Shown here in pieces: positions 49,655-58,780 of a stretch of 64,000 nt of DNA. Every line of letters begins with the position of its first letter. Positions within the stretch are counted from its first letter, which is position 1. The notes under the pieces are model-generated. The model ran no database searches. It was given only the letters and a program-made list of their open reading frames with translations, and was not told the DNA's origin. Both the position numbers and the translations under genes were made by a program. Source of the stretch: Streptomyces sp. NBC_01497 (GTDB taxonomy: Bacteria > Actinomycetota > Actinomycetes > Streptomycetales > Streptomycetaceae); NCBI RefSeq assembly GCF_036250695.1, contig NZ_CP109427.1, positions 4,092,001-4,156,000 on the forward strand, written 5' to 3'.

Positions 49655-51073
49655 ATGAGCATCTCCAACACCACCACCATCGGCGCGATCGACGCGCCCA
49701 GCAGGCGCAACACCGAGCTTCTCCTGCTCGTGTTCGCCGTCGCCGTCGCCGTGTTCGCGTACCTCAACGTCGGGCTGGCGCTCGACGGCAAGGTCCCGTC
49801 GGGGGTGCTCGGTTACGCGCTCGGCCTCGCGGCCCTCGCGGGCGTCGCGCACCTCGTGGTGCGGAAGTTCGCGCGCTACGCGGACCCGCTGCTGCTCCCG
49901 CTCGCCACCCTGCTCAACGGCATCGGGCTCGTCTTCATCTGGCGCCTGGACCAGTCGCCCCGGCTGATCAGCCTGGCCAAGGTCGCGTACGGCACGTTCA
50001 CGCCGTCGGCACCCAAGCAGATGCTGTACTCGGCGATCGGTGTCGCGATCTTCGTCGTGGTCCTTCTCTTCCTCAAGGACCACCGCGTCCTGCAGCGGTA
50101 CACGTACGTGTCGATGGTCGTGGCGCTGATCCTCCTGATCGCCCCGATCTTCTTCCCGGCCCAGTTCGGCGCCCGCATCTGGATCCGCATCCCGGGCCTC
50201 GGCTCCCTGCAGCCCGGGGAGTTCGCGAAGATCATCATCGCGATTTTCTTCGCCGGCTACCTCATGGTGAAGCGGGACGCCCTGGCGCTCGCCAGCCGCC
50301 GCTTCATGGGGCTCTACCTGCCCCGCGGCCGGGACCTCGGCCCGATCCTGGTGATCTGGGCGCTGTCCATCCTGATCCTGGTCTTCGAGACGGACCTCGG
50401 CACCTCGCTGCTGTTCTTCGGCCTCTTCGTCGTCATGCTCTACGTGGCGACGGAACGGACGAGCTGGATCGTCTTCGGACTGCTGATGTCGGCGGCCGGC
50501 GCCGTGGGCGTCGCCACGTTCGAGCCGCACGTCCAGTCGCGTGTGACCGCCTGGCTCGACCCGTTCTCCTGCTACACCACGGACAAGACCGGCGCCTGCG
50601 AGCAGGTCGGCCAGGCCCTGATGTCGTTCGGCTCGGGCGGCACGCTGGGCAGCGGCCTGGGTCAGGGCAACTCCGACCTGATCGGCTTCGCCGCCAACGC
50701 CGACTTCATCCTCTCCACCGTGGGCGAGGAACTCGGCCTCGCGGGCACGATGGCGATCCTCCTCGTGTACGGCCTGATCGTGGAGCGCGGCATCCGGACG
50801 GCCCTCGCGGCCCGCGACCCGTTCGGCAAGCTCCTCGCGGTCGGCCTCACCGGCGGCTTCGCCATTCAGATCTTCGTGGTCGCCGGCGGTGTGATGGGCC
50901 TCATCCCGCTGACCGGTATGACCATGCCGTTCCTCGCGGCCGGCGGTTCCTCCGTCATCGCCAACTGGGCCCTCATCGGCCTGCTCATCAGAATCAGCGA
51001 CACCGCCCGCCGACCGGCTCCGGCCCCCGCACCCTCAACCGACGCCGAGATGACCCAGGTGGTCCGACCGTGA
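49655..51073 (+). CDS. rodA: RodA/FtsW-type peptidoglycan glycosyltransferase (SEDS)
   Basis: Polytopic SEDS protein of 472 residues with about ten transmembrane helices. It polymerises lipid II with its cognate class B PBP, encoded next. Signature parts: GARIWIRIPGLGSLQPGEFAKIIIAIFFAGYL, the catalytic Asp in FETDLGTSLLFFGLF, FGSGGTLGSGLGQG, and NADFILSTVGEELGLAG followed by GGSSVIANW near the end. The ATG at 49655 has only a distant G-run upstream. The stop overlaps the PBP start (GTGA). Confidence 0.95.
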   Translation: MSISNTTTIGAIDAPSRRNTELLLLVFAVAVAVFAYLNVGLALDGKVPSGVLGYALGLAALAGVAHLVVRKFARYADPLLLPLATLLNGIGLVFIWRLDQSPRLISLAKVAYGTFTPSAPKQMLYSAIGVAIFVVVLLFLKDHRVLQRYTYVSMVVALILLIAPIFFPAQFGARIWIRIPGLGSLQPGEFAKIIIAIFFAGYLMVKRDALALASRRFMGLYLPRGRDLGPILVIWALSILILVFETDLGTSLLFFGLFVVMLYVATERTSWIVFGLLMSAAGAVGVATFEPHVQSRVTAWLDPFSCYTTDKTGACEQVGQALMSFGSGGTLGSGLGQGNSDLIGFAANADFILSTVGEELGLAGTMAILLVYGLIVERGIRTALAARDPFGKLLAVGLTGGFAIQIFVVAGGVMGLIPLTGMTMPFLAAGGSSVIANWALIGLLIRISDTARRPAPAPAPSTDAEMTQVVRP

Positions 51074-52530
51074 ACAAGCCTCTGCGCCGCATCGCGATCT
51101 TCTGCGGCCTCCTCGTCCTCGCCCTGCTCGTCCGCGAGAACTGGCTCGGCTACGTCAAGGCGGACTCGCTCAACACGAACGCGCACAACCAGCGCCCCAC
51201 CATCGAGCGCTACAGCCACGCGCCGGGCAACATCATCGTCGACGGCAAGCCGGTGACCGGAGCCGTCAAGACAGACGACACGTACTTCAAGTACAAGCAG
51301 ACCTGGAAGGACGGCCCCATGTGGGCGCCGGTCACCGGGTACGGCTCGCAGGTGTACGGCTCGACGCAGCTGGAGAGCATCGACGACGGCATCCTCAGCG
51401 GCACCGACCCGCGCCTCTTCTTCGACCGCACGGTGTCCATGTTCACGGGCAAGAACCAGAAGGGCGGCGACGTCGTCACCACCCTGAACGCGGACGCCCA
51501 GAAGGCCGCCTACGACGGGCTCAAGGGCAAGAAGGGGGCGGCCGTCGCGATCGACCCGTCCACCGGCAAGATCCTCGCCATGGCCTCCACGCCGAGCTAC
51601 GACCCGTCCACCATCGCGGGCCGCACCGACGGCACGGCGTGGTCGAATCTCTTCAACGACAAGAACGACCCCCTGATGAACCGGGCGCTGCGCCAGACGT
51701 ACCCGCCGGGTTCCACGTTCAAGCTGGTCACCGCCGCCGCCGCACTGCAGAACGGCACGGTGAGCGACCCGGACGCGAAGACCGACTCGCCGCTGCCCTA
51801 CATCATGCCGGGCACGACCACGCCGCTGAAGAACGAGGGCAACCTGCCCTGCAAGAACGCGACGCTGCGCCTCGCGCTCACGGTCTCCTGCAACAGCGTC
51901 TTCGGTCACCTCGGCGTCGAGCTCGGCAAGGACAAGATGCTGGACGAGGCGAAGAAGTTCGGCTTCAACTCCGAGCAGTTCATCCCGGTCCGCGCGGACG
52001 CCTCCGAGTTCCCGACCGACATCAACCAGTCGCAGACCGCGCTGTCCTCCATCGGCCAGTTCGACACCCGCGCCACGCCGCTCCAGATGGCCATGGTCGC
52101 CTCGGCGATCGCCAACGACGGCAAGCTCATGAAGCCCTACATGGTGGACGAGCTGCGGGCGCCCAACCTGGACGTGATCGACAAGACGCAGCCGGAGCAG
52201 ATGAGCCAGCCGCTCAGCGCGGGCAACGCGCAGAAGCTCCAGTCGATGATGGAGTCCGTCGTCAACGACCCGATGGGCACCGGTGGCTCGGCGAAGATCA
52301 GCGGCGCCACCGTGGGCGGCAAGACGGGTACCGCGCAGAACGGTGTCGACAACAAGGGACTGCCGTACGCCTGGTTCGTCTCGTACGCGAAGGTCGGCAA
52401 CAGTTCGCCGGTCGCGGTCGCCGTGGTCGTCGAGGACGGCGCGGCCAACCGCGACGACATCTCCGGCGGCGGCCTCGCGGGCCCCATCGCGCACGACGTG
52501 ATGAAGGCCGTGATCGACAGTGGCAAGTGA
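51070..52530 (+). CDS. pbpA: PbpA-type class B penicillin-binding protein (transpeptidase)
   Basis: DD-transpeptidase of 486 residues anchored by one N-terminal helix (RRIAIFCGLLVLALLV). It lacks a large PASTA or dimerisation module. The active-site motifs are all present: STFK with Ser215 (YPPGSTFK), SCN at 273-275 and KTGTA at 418-422. It works with the preceding RodA-type polymerase, and translation is coupled by the GTGA overlap. In mycobacteria the counterpart is phosphorylated by PknB and acts at septum and poles. Confidence 0.95.
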   Translation: MNKPLRRIAIFCGLLVLALLVRENWLGYVKADSLNTNAHNQRPTIERYSHAPGNIIVDGKPVTGAVKTDDTYFKYKQTWKDGPMWAPVTGYGSQVYGSTQLESIDDGILSGTDPRLFFDRTVSMFTGKNQKGGDVVTTLNADAQKAAYDGLKGKKGAAVAIDPSTGKILAMASTPSYDPSTIAGRTDGTAWSNLFNDKNDPLMNRALRQTYPPGSTFKLVTAAAALQNGTVSDPDAKTDSPLPYIMPGTTTPLKNEGNLPCKNATLRLALTVSCNSVFGHLGVELGKDKMLDEAKKFGFNSEQFIPVRADASEFPTDINQSQTALSSIGQFDTRATPLQMAMVASAIANDGKLMKPYMVDELRAPNLDVIDKTQPEQMSQPLSAGNAQKLQSMMESVVNDPMGTGGSAKISGATVGGKTGTAQNGVDNKGLPYAWFVSYAKVGNSSPVAVAVVVEDGAANRDDISGGGLAGPIAHDVMKAVIDSGK

Positions 52531-52731
52531 GCCGCACGGGATCGCGCACAGGGTGCGGTCACAGCCGCGCGTCCGGATACCGAGGGGGGAAGCCTCCTCC
52601 GTACCGGTCGTGTATCAGCTCGTCCGCCCCGGCGAATCCGGCTCGGCGAGCCCGGTAGCCTTTGCGCGGACAGCACACCGCCGGACCACACGCAGGTGCG
52701 GTCGGTACTGACGGAGAGGGCCGGAACAGAC

Positions 52732-54741
52732 ATGGATGAGCCGCGTCGCCTCGGCGGCCGGTACGAGCTGGGCTCGGTGCTCGGCCGTGGTGGCATGGCC
52801 GAGGTCTACCTCGCGCATGACACCAGGCTCGGCCGGACCGTCGCCGTGAAGACGCTTCGCGCGGATCTCGCGCGCGACCCGTCCTTCCAGGCCCGGTTCC
52901 GCCGGGAAGCCCAGTCCGCCGCCTCGCTCAACCACCCGGCGATCGTCGCGGTCTACGACACCGGCGAGGACTACGTCGACGGGGTCTCCATCCCGTACAT
53001 CGTCATGGAGTACGTCGACGGCTCCACGCTGCGTGAACTGCTGCACTCGGGCCGCAAGCTGCTGCCGGAGCGCACGCTGGAGATGACGGTCGGCATCCTC
53101 CAGGCGCTGGAGTACTCGCACCGCAGCAACATCGTCCACCGCGACATCAAGCCGGCGAACGTCATGCTGACGCGCACCGGCCAGGTCAAGGTCATGGACT
53201 TCGGCATCGCGCGCAACATGGGCGACGTCGGTATGACGATGACGCAGACGGCGGCCGTGATCGGCACCGCGCAGTACCTCTCCCCCGAGCAGGCCAAGGG
53301 CGAGAGCGTCGACGCCCGCTCGGACCTGTACTCCACCGGCTGTCTGCTGTACGAGCTGCTCACCGTCCGTCCGCCGTTCGTGGGCGACTCCCCGGTGGCC
53401 GTCGCGTACCAGCACGTACGGGAGGAGCCGCAGACTCCCAGCGTCTTCGACCCGGAGATCACGCCCGACATGGACGCGATCGTCCTCAAGGCGCTGGTCA
53501 AGGACCCCGACTACCGCTACCAGTCCGCGGACGAGATGCGCGCCGACATCGAGGCGTGCCTCGACGGCCAGCCCGTCGCGGCGGCGGCCGCCCTCGGCGC
53601 CGTCGGATACGGCGGCGGCTACGGCGCGCAGGACCAGCCCACGACGGCCCTGCGCCAGCAGGACCCGGGCGGCCATACTTCGATGCTCCCGCCGATGAAC
53701 CCCGACGACGGGGGTTACTCCGGTCACGCCGGTTACGACGACCGGTCGGGCGGCCGGCGGCGGCAGCAGAAGAAGTCCAACACCGGCACGATCCTCATCG
53801 TGATCGCCGCTGTCTGTGTGCTGGTCGGCGCGATCCTCATCGGCAAGTCCATCTTCACCGGCGGGGGCGCGGGCTCCCAGCAGACGGATGTCCCCTCGCT
53901 CGTGGGCCAGACGATGGCACAGGCGAGGCAGCTCGCGACCAACGCGGACGTCAAGGTCTCCCAGTCCGGCACCGGCCGCTGCGCGCAGCCCAAGGGCTCC
54001 ATCTGCAGCCAGACACCCGCGGACGGCCGGATGGACACCGGCGCCACGATCTCCGTGGTCGTCTCGGCGGGCGCGCCGAAGGTCGACGTGCCGGACGAGA
54101 AGGGTGAGGACCAGGACTCCGCGACCCAGGACCTGCAGGGCAAGGGCTTCAAGGTCGACGTGAAGACCGTCGAGTCCGAGCAGGACGAGGGCACGGTCAT
54201 CGACCAGAACCCGGCGGGCGGCTCGCAGGCCGCCAAGGGCGCGACGATCACCTTGAAGGTCGCGAAGGCGGCGAAGGTCAACGTTCCGCCGGTGACGGGC
54301 CAGCAGCTCCCGCAGGCCCAGGCGCAGCTGGAGAAGAACGGTTTCGTGGTCGACGTCGAGCAGGTCGACAACGACGCGCCGGCCAACACGGTCGTCACGC
54401 AGAGCCCTCAGGCCAACGTGTCGGCGGCCCTGCACAGCCACGTGAAGCTCCAGGTCTCCAAGGGCCCGGCGAAGCCGCAGGTCGCGGTTCCGGCGATCGC
54501 CCCAGGGACGAAGCTCGCCGATGCGATCAACGCCCTCAACGGCGCGGGCCTGAAGCCGGCGGTGGCCGACGGCAACCCGTCCGATCCGAACAACTCGTAT
54601 GTGACCGGCATCACCCCGGCGGCCGGCACCATGGTCGACCAGGGGAGCACCGTCACTGTGAGCACGGTCGGTCCGCCGTCCGGCAACGGCGGCAACCAGA
54701 ACGGCGGTCTGCCGAACGGCTTCTTCGGCGGGGGCCACTGA
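52732..54741 (+). CDS. pknB: PknB-type Ser/Thr kinase with four PASTA domains
   Basis: Receptor kinase for cell-wall fragments, 669 residues. The catalytic domain (about 10-275) has LGRGGMAEVYLAHD, VAVK Lys40, HRDIKPANVM near 136, DFG in MDFGIARNM and the activation loop TMTQTAAVIGTAQYLSPEQ. A juxtamembrane linker leads to a transmembrane helix (about 353-374). Four PASTA repeats follow at roughly 385-450, 450-516, 516-582 and 582-648, then a Gly/Asn tail. PASTA repeats bind muropeptides or lipid II. Last gene of the operon; the ATG at 52732 is 201 nt after pbpA, with GGAA 7 nt upstream. A GTG 36 nt earlier is possible. Confidence 0.96.
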   Translation: MDEPRRLGGRYELGSVLGRGGMAEVYLAHDTRLGRTVAVKTLRADLARDPSFQARFRREAQSAASLNHPAIVAVYDTGEDYVDGVSIPYIVMEYVDGSTLRELLHSGRKLLPERTLEMTVGILQALEYSHRSNIVHRDIKPANVMLTRTGQVKVMDFGIARNMGDVGMTMTQTAAVIGTAQYLSPEQAKGESVDARSDLYSTGCLLYELLTVRPPFVGDSPVAVAYQHVREEPQTPSVFDPEITPDMDAIVLKALVKDPDYRYQSADEMRADIEACLDGQPVAAAAALGAVGYGGGYGAQDQPTTALRQQDPGGHTSMLPPMNPDDGGYSGHAGYDDRSGGRRRQQKKSNTGTILIVIAAVCVLVGAILIGKSIFTGGGAGSQQTDVPSLVGQTMAQARQLATNADVKVSQSGTGRCAQPKGSICSQTPADGRMDTGATISVVVSAGAPKVDVPDEKGEDQDSATQDLQGKGFKVDVKTVESEQDEGTVIDQNPAGGSQAAKGATITLKVAKAAKVNVPPVTGQQLPQAQAQLEKNGFVVDVEQVDNDAPANTVVTQSPQANVSAALHSHVKLQVSKGPAKPQVAVPAIAPGTKLADAINALNGAGLKPAVADGNPSDPNNSYVTGITPAAGTMVDQGSTVTVSTVGPPSGNGGNQNGGLPNGFFGGGH

Positions 54742-54778
54742 CCGCCACCACACCGCCGCCACTGCCGAGTACACGTAC

Positions 54779-54819
54779 GGGGAAGCCCCCGCGTCCTGTG
54801 CGGACGCGGGGGCTTCCCC
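54779..54819. terminator. Strong bidirectional terminator between pknB and the first sortase gene
   Basis: Perfect 18-bp stem (54779-54796 with 54802-54819) with a 5-nt loop. The stem contains GAAGCCCCCGCGTCC and extends outward with near-complementary CACGTAC/GTGCGTG. It stands between convergent genes. Confidence 0.9.
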
Positions 54820-54855
54820 GTGCGTGGGACCCGCTCCCGGGCCGTTACGGACGAC

Positions 54856-55602
54856 TCAGCGCAGCTCGGGCGGCGGCGTGCGGTCCTTGTCGACCTTCTG
54901 GGTGCGCACCAGCTGGGACCAGACGATGTAGCGGTAGTCCGAGGTGTAGATCGGCGTGCAGGTCGTCAGGGTCAGGTAGCGGCCCGGCTTGCTCTTGCCG
55001 GACTCCTTCGGGATCTGCTGGATCGTGTTGACGTTGTACTTCGACGTCGACGCGAGGATCTTGTAGACCTTGTAGACGTACCAGGTGTCACGGGTCTCGA
55101 TGACGACCGGGTCGCCGACCTTGACCTTGTGGATGTTGTGGAACTTCGCGCCGTGGCCGTCGCGGTGCGCGGCCAGCGTGACGTTGCCCTTCTTGTCCCA
55201 CGGCAGCGCCGACTTGACGGGGGACGTGTAGTAACCGGCCACCCCCTGGTTGAGCACGCTGACCGCGGTGCCCTTCTTGATGAGCACCTCGCCGTTCTTC
55301 ATCGACGGCACGTGCAGGAAGCCGATGCCGCTCTTCGTGTCGAACGACGGGGCCTTGCCGTCCTGGCCGGCCGGCGGCGCCGCGGCCCAGTGCTTGCGCA
55401 CCTGGTCGGCCTGCTGGTCGGCCTGCTTGTCGGCCGTCACGTTCGTCCACCACAGCGAGTAGACGACGAAGAGGCCCAGCAACAGGCCCGCCGTGATGAG
55501 CAGTTCCCCGATGACGCCGAACACGGAGGCGACGGGGCCGCGTTTCGCCTTCGGGGGGCTCGGCTGTGACGTCGTCTCCTCGCGCCCGGTCGTGGATGCC
55601 AC
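54856..55602 (-). CDS. srtE: Class E sortase
   Basis: 248-residue membrane cysteine transpeptidase. A short cytoplasmic tail, one transmembrane helix (about residues 24-48, VASVFGVIGELLITAGLLLGLFVVYSLWW) and the sortase barrel follow in order. Catalytic triad: His146 (LAAHRDGHG), Cys215 (LTLTTCTP) and Arg224 (YRYIVW). Class E sortases of Streptomyces attach LAxTG proteins such as long chaplins to peptidoglycan and support aerial growth. The GTG at 55602 is used. It is followed upstream by a second class E sortase gene on the same strand. The protein does not have the long N-terminal tail of that neighbour. Confidence 0.93.
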   Translation of the reverse strand: MASTTGREETTSQPSPPKAKRGPVASVFGVIGELLITAGLLLGLFVVYSLWWTNVTADKQADQQADQVRKHWAAAPPAGQDGKAPSFDTKSGIGFLHVPSMKNGEVLIKKGTAVSVLNQGVAGYYTSPVKSALPWDKKGNVTLAAHRDGHGAKFHNIHKVKVGDPVVIETRDTWYVYKVYKILASTSKYNVNTIQQIPKESGKSKPGRYLTLTTCTPIYTSDYRYIVWSQLVRTQKVDKDRTPPPELR

Positions 55603-55656
55603 CCCTGTTCGCCCCGTTCCAGTTGTCGATCTCGTCCTGCGTGTGCGCGGCGCCCG

Positions 55657-57792
55657 TCAGTGGTGCTGGAGGGCGGCGGGAAGCCCCTGGCTGCGCGGCT
55701 GTTCGCTGACCATCTTGCCCCAGACGATGAGCCGGTAGGTGCTCGTGAACTCCGGCGTGCACGTGGTCAGCGTGATGTACCGGCCCGGCGTGGTGAACCC
55801 GGATCCCTGCGGGATCGGCGAGATCACGCCGACGTTGGAGGGCGAGGTCTGCGGGAGGGTCCGCGTCATCTCGTACGTGTAGTACTCGTCCTGCGTCTCG
55901 ACGACGACCTTGTCCCCGGGCACGAGCTGGTTGATGTAGCGGAACGGCTCGCCGTGGGTGTTGCGGTGACCGGCGAGCGCGAAGTTGCCGGTCTTGTCCT
56001 CGGGCATGGCCGTCTTGAGCCCGCCCTCGGAGTAGTGGCCGACCTCACCGTGGTCGAGGACCTTCTCCTTGCTGACGCCCTGCGCGATCGGCGCGACCAC
56101 GTCCAGCTTGGGGATGTGGATGATCGCGAAGCCCTGACCAGGCTCGAAGGCCCCCGCGGCGGGGCCCTTGTTGCTCTTCCAGGTGCTCTGGATCTTGCTG
56201 GCCTCGTTGTTGGCGAAGTTGTCGGCCCTGACGTTGGTCCACCACAGCTGGTACGTCACGAACAGCAGCATCAGCACGCCGAAGGTGATGAACAGTTCGC
56301 CCACGGCCCGGCTGACGACGACCCCCGGGCTGTCCTTGAGGGCGCGCGCCGCCTGGCGCGCCTCGATGCGCGTGAGGGGGCGGCCCGGCGGCCGCTGCTG
56401 GGCCGCCGCGGGAGCCGTCGGGGCCTTCTTGCGGCCACGGGTGCCCGCCTTGGCGGCCTTGCGGCGCTCGGCACGGCCCCCGGCCGGGGTGGCGGCCTCG
56501 GTGTCGCCGTCGACGGCACGGCGTACGTCGGCGGTCCGCAGGGCCACGGTCTCCTGATCGACCGCGCCGACGCCCGTCGGCACGGCGGCCGTCGGGACGT
56601 CCGGTACGGGCGGCGCCTGAGGCTGCGGCTGCTGCCGCGCCTGTTGTCGCGGATGCTGTTTCGGCTGGCGCGGCTCCTGTTGCGCCTGGGGCGGCTGCCG
56701 CACGGGACCGGCCGGTGCCGGGGGCCGGTTCCGGGCGGTGCCCCCGGAAGCCCCGAGAGGCAGCGATATGAGCGTCTGCTCGGCGTCGGAGAACGCGGGC
56801 GCGGTGGACGCCGGTGCGGGCGGCGTCTTCGGCAGGAAGGCGGTCGCGTCCGCGTCCGGCCTCGTCCCGGGTGCCGGTGCGGGCGGGGTCATGCGGAGAT
56901 GCGCCGTCGCCTCGGGGCCCGGCGCGGGCGGGACAGGCGGGGAAGCGGCGGGCCCGGGTGCCGGCGGTGTCTTCGGCAGGTATGTCGTCGCCGCATCCCT
57001 CGCCGGCGCGGGAGAGGCGGGCGCGGGAGAGGCGGGCGCGGACGCCGCGGGCATGGGCCCCGCGGCACGTGCGGGACGGACCTTCGCCAGATACGTGGTC
57101 GCGCCCGCGTCCTGTTCCCGGTCGGCGCTCGGCGCGGCCGGTCCGGAGGTGGCGGCGGGCGGCGGGTCCTGTCTTTCCGGCCGCACGGCGTGCCGGGCAG
57201 GGGGTGGTGCCGCCCCGCTGCCGCCCGGCGGCACCACCGGCCGTGTCGGAGGAACGGGGGCGGGGGCGGACGCGGCGGGCTGGCGCGCGTGCTTGCCCAC
57301 AGGCCGCTCGGAGGGCGCCGGTGACGGGGTCGGCCCGCTCCCCCCGGTCCGCTGCGGGGCGGCGCCGGCACCCGGGGCGGGCACGGGCGCAAGGCCCAGG
57401 TCCGGCATCCCGGCGTGATCCTGCGCCCCGGACGGGGGAGTCGCCGACGCCGGTGGCCCGGTCCGGGCGCGGCGACCTGTGCCCGCGTCGCCGGTCCGCT
57501 CCCCGGACGCGGTGCTCCGCGCCTCCCGCGGCCGGTCCGCGTCGCGGTTCTGTGCCCGTGCCGTGTCCGCGGCCCGGTCGCCCGCCCGCGTCGGGGCGGG
57601 CGGCGGCGGGGCCTCGCCGTCCTCGGGCCGGACCGCGCGTGCGGTGGCGGGGATCGGGTCCGTCAGCGGATCGGCGAGGCCGCCGACGACCGCCTCGAAC
57701 GCGTCGTCATCGTCGTCGCGTCCCTCGTACGTCCCCTGTGGCTTGTACGAGGCGCCGATCTCGCCTTCGTGCTCGGGGCGGAGTGCGGTCAC
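55657..57792 (-). CDS. srtE: Class E sortase with a long repetitive cytoplasmic N-terminal region
   Basis: 711 residues. The last 215 are a class E sortase: transmembrane helix about 500-522 (VGELFITFGVLMLLFVTYQLWW), catalytic LAGHRNTHG, Cys678 (LTLTTCTP) and Arg687 (YRLIVW). The first 490 residues, on the cytoplasmic side, are disordered Pro/Ala/Gln-rich sequence. They hold repeated ATxxL-type units: ATTYLAK, ATTYLPKTPPAP, ATAHLRMTPPAP, ATAFLPKTPPAP, and related EQTLISL and QETVALRT. A basic patch (RRKAAKAGTRGRKKAP) precedes the membrane. The repeated Thr sites near a kinase/FHA operon suggest phosphorylation, but this is inferred. The GTG start overlaps the stop of the amidotransferase gene. 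Confidence 0.92.
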   Translation of the reverse strand: MTALRPEHEGEIGASYKPQGTYEGRDDDDDAFEAVVGGLADPLTDPIPATARAVRPEDGEAPPPPAPTRAGDRAADTARAQNRDADRPREARSTASGERTGDAGTGRRARTGPPASATPPSGAQDHAGMPDLGLAPVPAPGAGAAPQRTGGSGPTPSPAPSERPVGKHARQPAASAPAPVPPTRPVVPPGGSGAAPPPARHAVRPERQDPPPAATSGPAAPSADREQDAGATTYLAKVRPARAAGPMPAASAPASPAPASPAPARDAATTYLPKTPPAPGPAASPPVPPAPGPEATAHLRMTPPAPAPGTRPDADATAFLPKTPPAPASTAPAFSDAEQTLISLPLGASGGTARNRPPAPAGPVRQPPQAQQEPRQPKQHPRQQARQQPQPQAPPVPDVPTAAVPTGVGAVDQETVALRTADVRRAVDGDTEAATPAGGRAERRKAAKAGTRGRKKAPTAPAAAQQRPPGRPLTRIEARQAARALKDSPGVVVSRAVGELFITFGVLMLLFVTYQLWWTNVRADNFANNEASKIQSTWKSNKGPAAGAFEPGQGFAIIHIPKLDVVAPIAQGVSKEKVLDHGEVGHYSEGGLKTAMPEDKTGNFALAGHRNTHGEPFRYINQLVPGDKVVVETQDEYYTYEMTRTLPQTSPSNVGVISPIPQGSGFTTPGRYITLTTCTPEFTSTYRLIVWGKMVSEQPRSQGLPAALQHH

Positions 57793-58430
57793 GCGACGAC
57801 AGCCTTCCCCACCACCGGCGCCAGCCCGGCCGACCGGGCCACCGCCTCCGGGTCACCGCACTGGGCCAGCCAGTTGGCGAGCATCAGGTGGCCGTGTTCC
57901 GTGAGCACCGACTCCGGGTGGAACTGCACGCCCTCCACGGGAAGTTCGCGGTGCCGCAGCCCCATCACGATGCCGTCGGCCGTGGTGGCGGTGACCTCCA
58001 GCTCCGGTGGGACCGTCGTGGGTTCGGCGGCGAGCGAGTGGTACCGCGTCGCCGTGAACGGTGACGGCAGCCCCGCGAACACGCCCTGCCCGCCGTGCTG
58101 GACCGGCGAGGTCTTGCCGTGCAGCAGTTCGGGGGCGCGGTCGACGACACCGCCGTACGCGACGGCCATCGACTGCATGCCGAGGCAGACGCCGAAGACG
58201 GGCACGCCCGTCGCCGCGCAGTGGTGCACCATCTCGACGCAGACGCCCGCCTGTTCGGGGGTGCCGGGGCCCGGTGAGAGCAGGACGCCGTCGAAGCCGT
58301 CCTGCGCGTGGGCCGTCGTCACCTCGTCGTTGCGCAGCACCTCGCACTCGGCACCCAGCTGGTAGAGGTACTGGACGAGGTTGAAGACGAAGCTGTCGTA
58401 GTTGTCGACGACAAGAATGCGCGCGCTCAT
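57789..58430 (-). CDS. Glutamine amidotransferase, anthranilate/aminodeoxychorismate synthase component II
   Basis: Class I glutamine amidotransferase of 213 residues that supplies ammonia to a chorismate-using partner. ILVVDNYDSFVFNLVQYL at the N-terminus, oxyanion PGPGTP at 53-58, nucleophile Cys82 in GVCLGMQS, and GVQFHPESVLTEHG with the His/Glu pair. The sequence is of the TrpG/PabA type; the synthase subunit is not adjacent, so folate (pabA) versus tryptophan (trpG) use cannot be decided. The ATG at 58430 overlaps the stop of the small membrane gene, and its own stop overlaps the sortase start, so this metabolic gene sits in a sortase operon. Confidence 0.92.
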   Translation of the reverse strand: MSARILVVDNYDSFVFNLVQYLYQLGAECEVLRNDEVTTAHAQDGFDGVLLSPGPGTPEQAGVCVEMVHHCAATGVPVFGVCLGMQSMAVAYGGVVDRAPELLHGKTSPVQHGGQGVFAGLPSPFTATRYHSLAAEPTTVPPELEVTATTADGIVMGLRHRELPVEGVQFHPESVLTEHGHLMLANWLAQCGDPEAVARSAGLAPVVGKAVVA

Positions 58431-58606
58431 CCGGCCGCACCTCCCGATCCGCCGTCGACCGTGACGTCGTTGAAGGGCAACAGCGGCTCCGCCCACGGGA
58501 AGACGTACTGGAACAGCAGATACACGACGATCAGTGCGAGAACGATCGAGAGGGCCGCACGCACCCACGTGTTGCCCGGCAGATGCCGCCAGAACCACCC
58601 GTACAT
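58427..58606 (-). CDS. Small single-pass membrane protein
   Basis: 59 residues from the ATG at 58606: MYGWFWRHLPGNTWVRA, one transmembrane helix (about 18-37, ALSIVLALIVVYLLFQYVF) and a short extracytoplasmic tail (PLLPFNDVTVDGG). Conserved in this position in Streptomyces as far as I recall, with no known function. An upstream in-frame GTG would add 21 Arg/Gly-rich residues. It overlaps the amidotransferase gene by 4 bp. A role with the sortases or with CrgA is possible, but only by location. Confidence 0.75.
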   Translation of the reverse strand: MYGWFWRHLPGNTWVRAALSIVLALIVVYLLFQYVFPWAEPLLPFNDVTVDGGSGGAAG

Positions 58607-58780
58607 GCCGCGCTCGCCGCCCCTTCGGTCCCTGCCGCCCCGGGCGTAGCGCCCGCGTTCCGCTCGCACCAGACTAAACGTCGGCGGCGGCGCGTGGGCA
58701 GCGCATGGGTGAGCTGCCCGGGGGGTTTGCGTTTGTGCTTCGTCACAATGATCGCAGCGCTGTTCGGGCGCCGCACTCAG

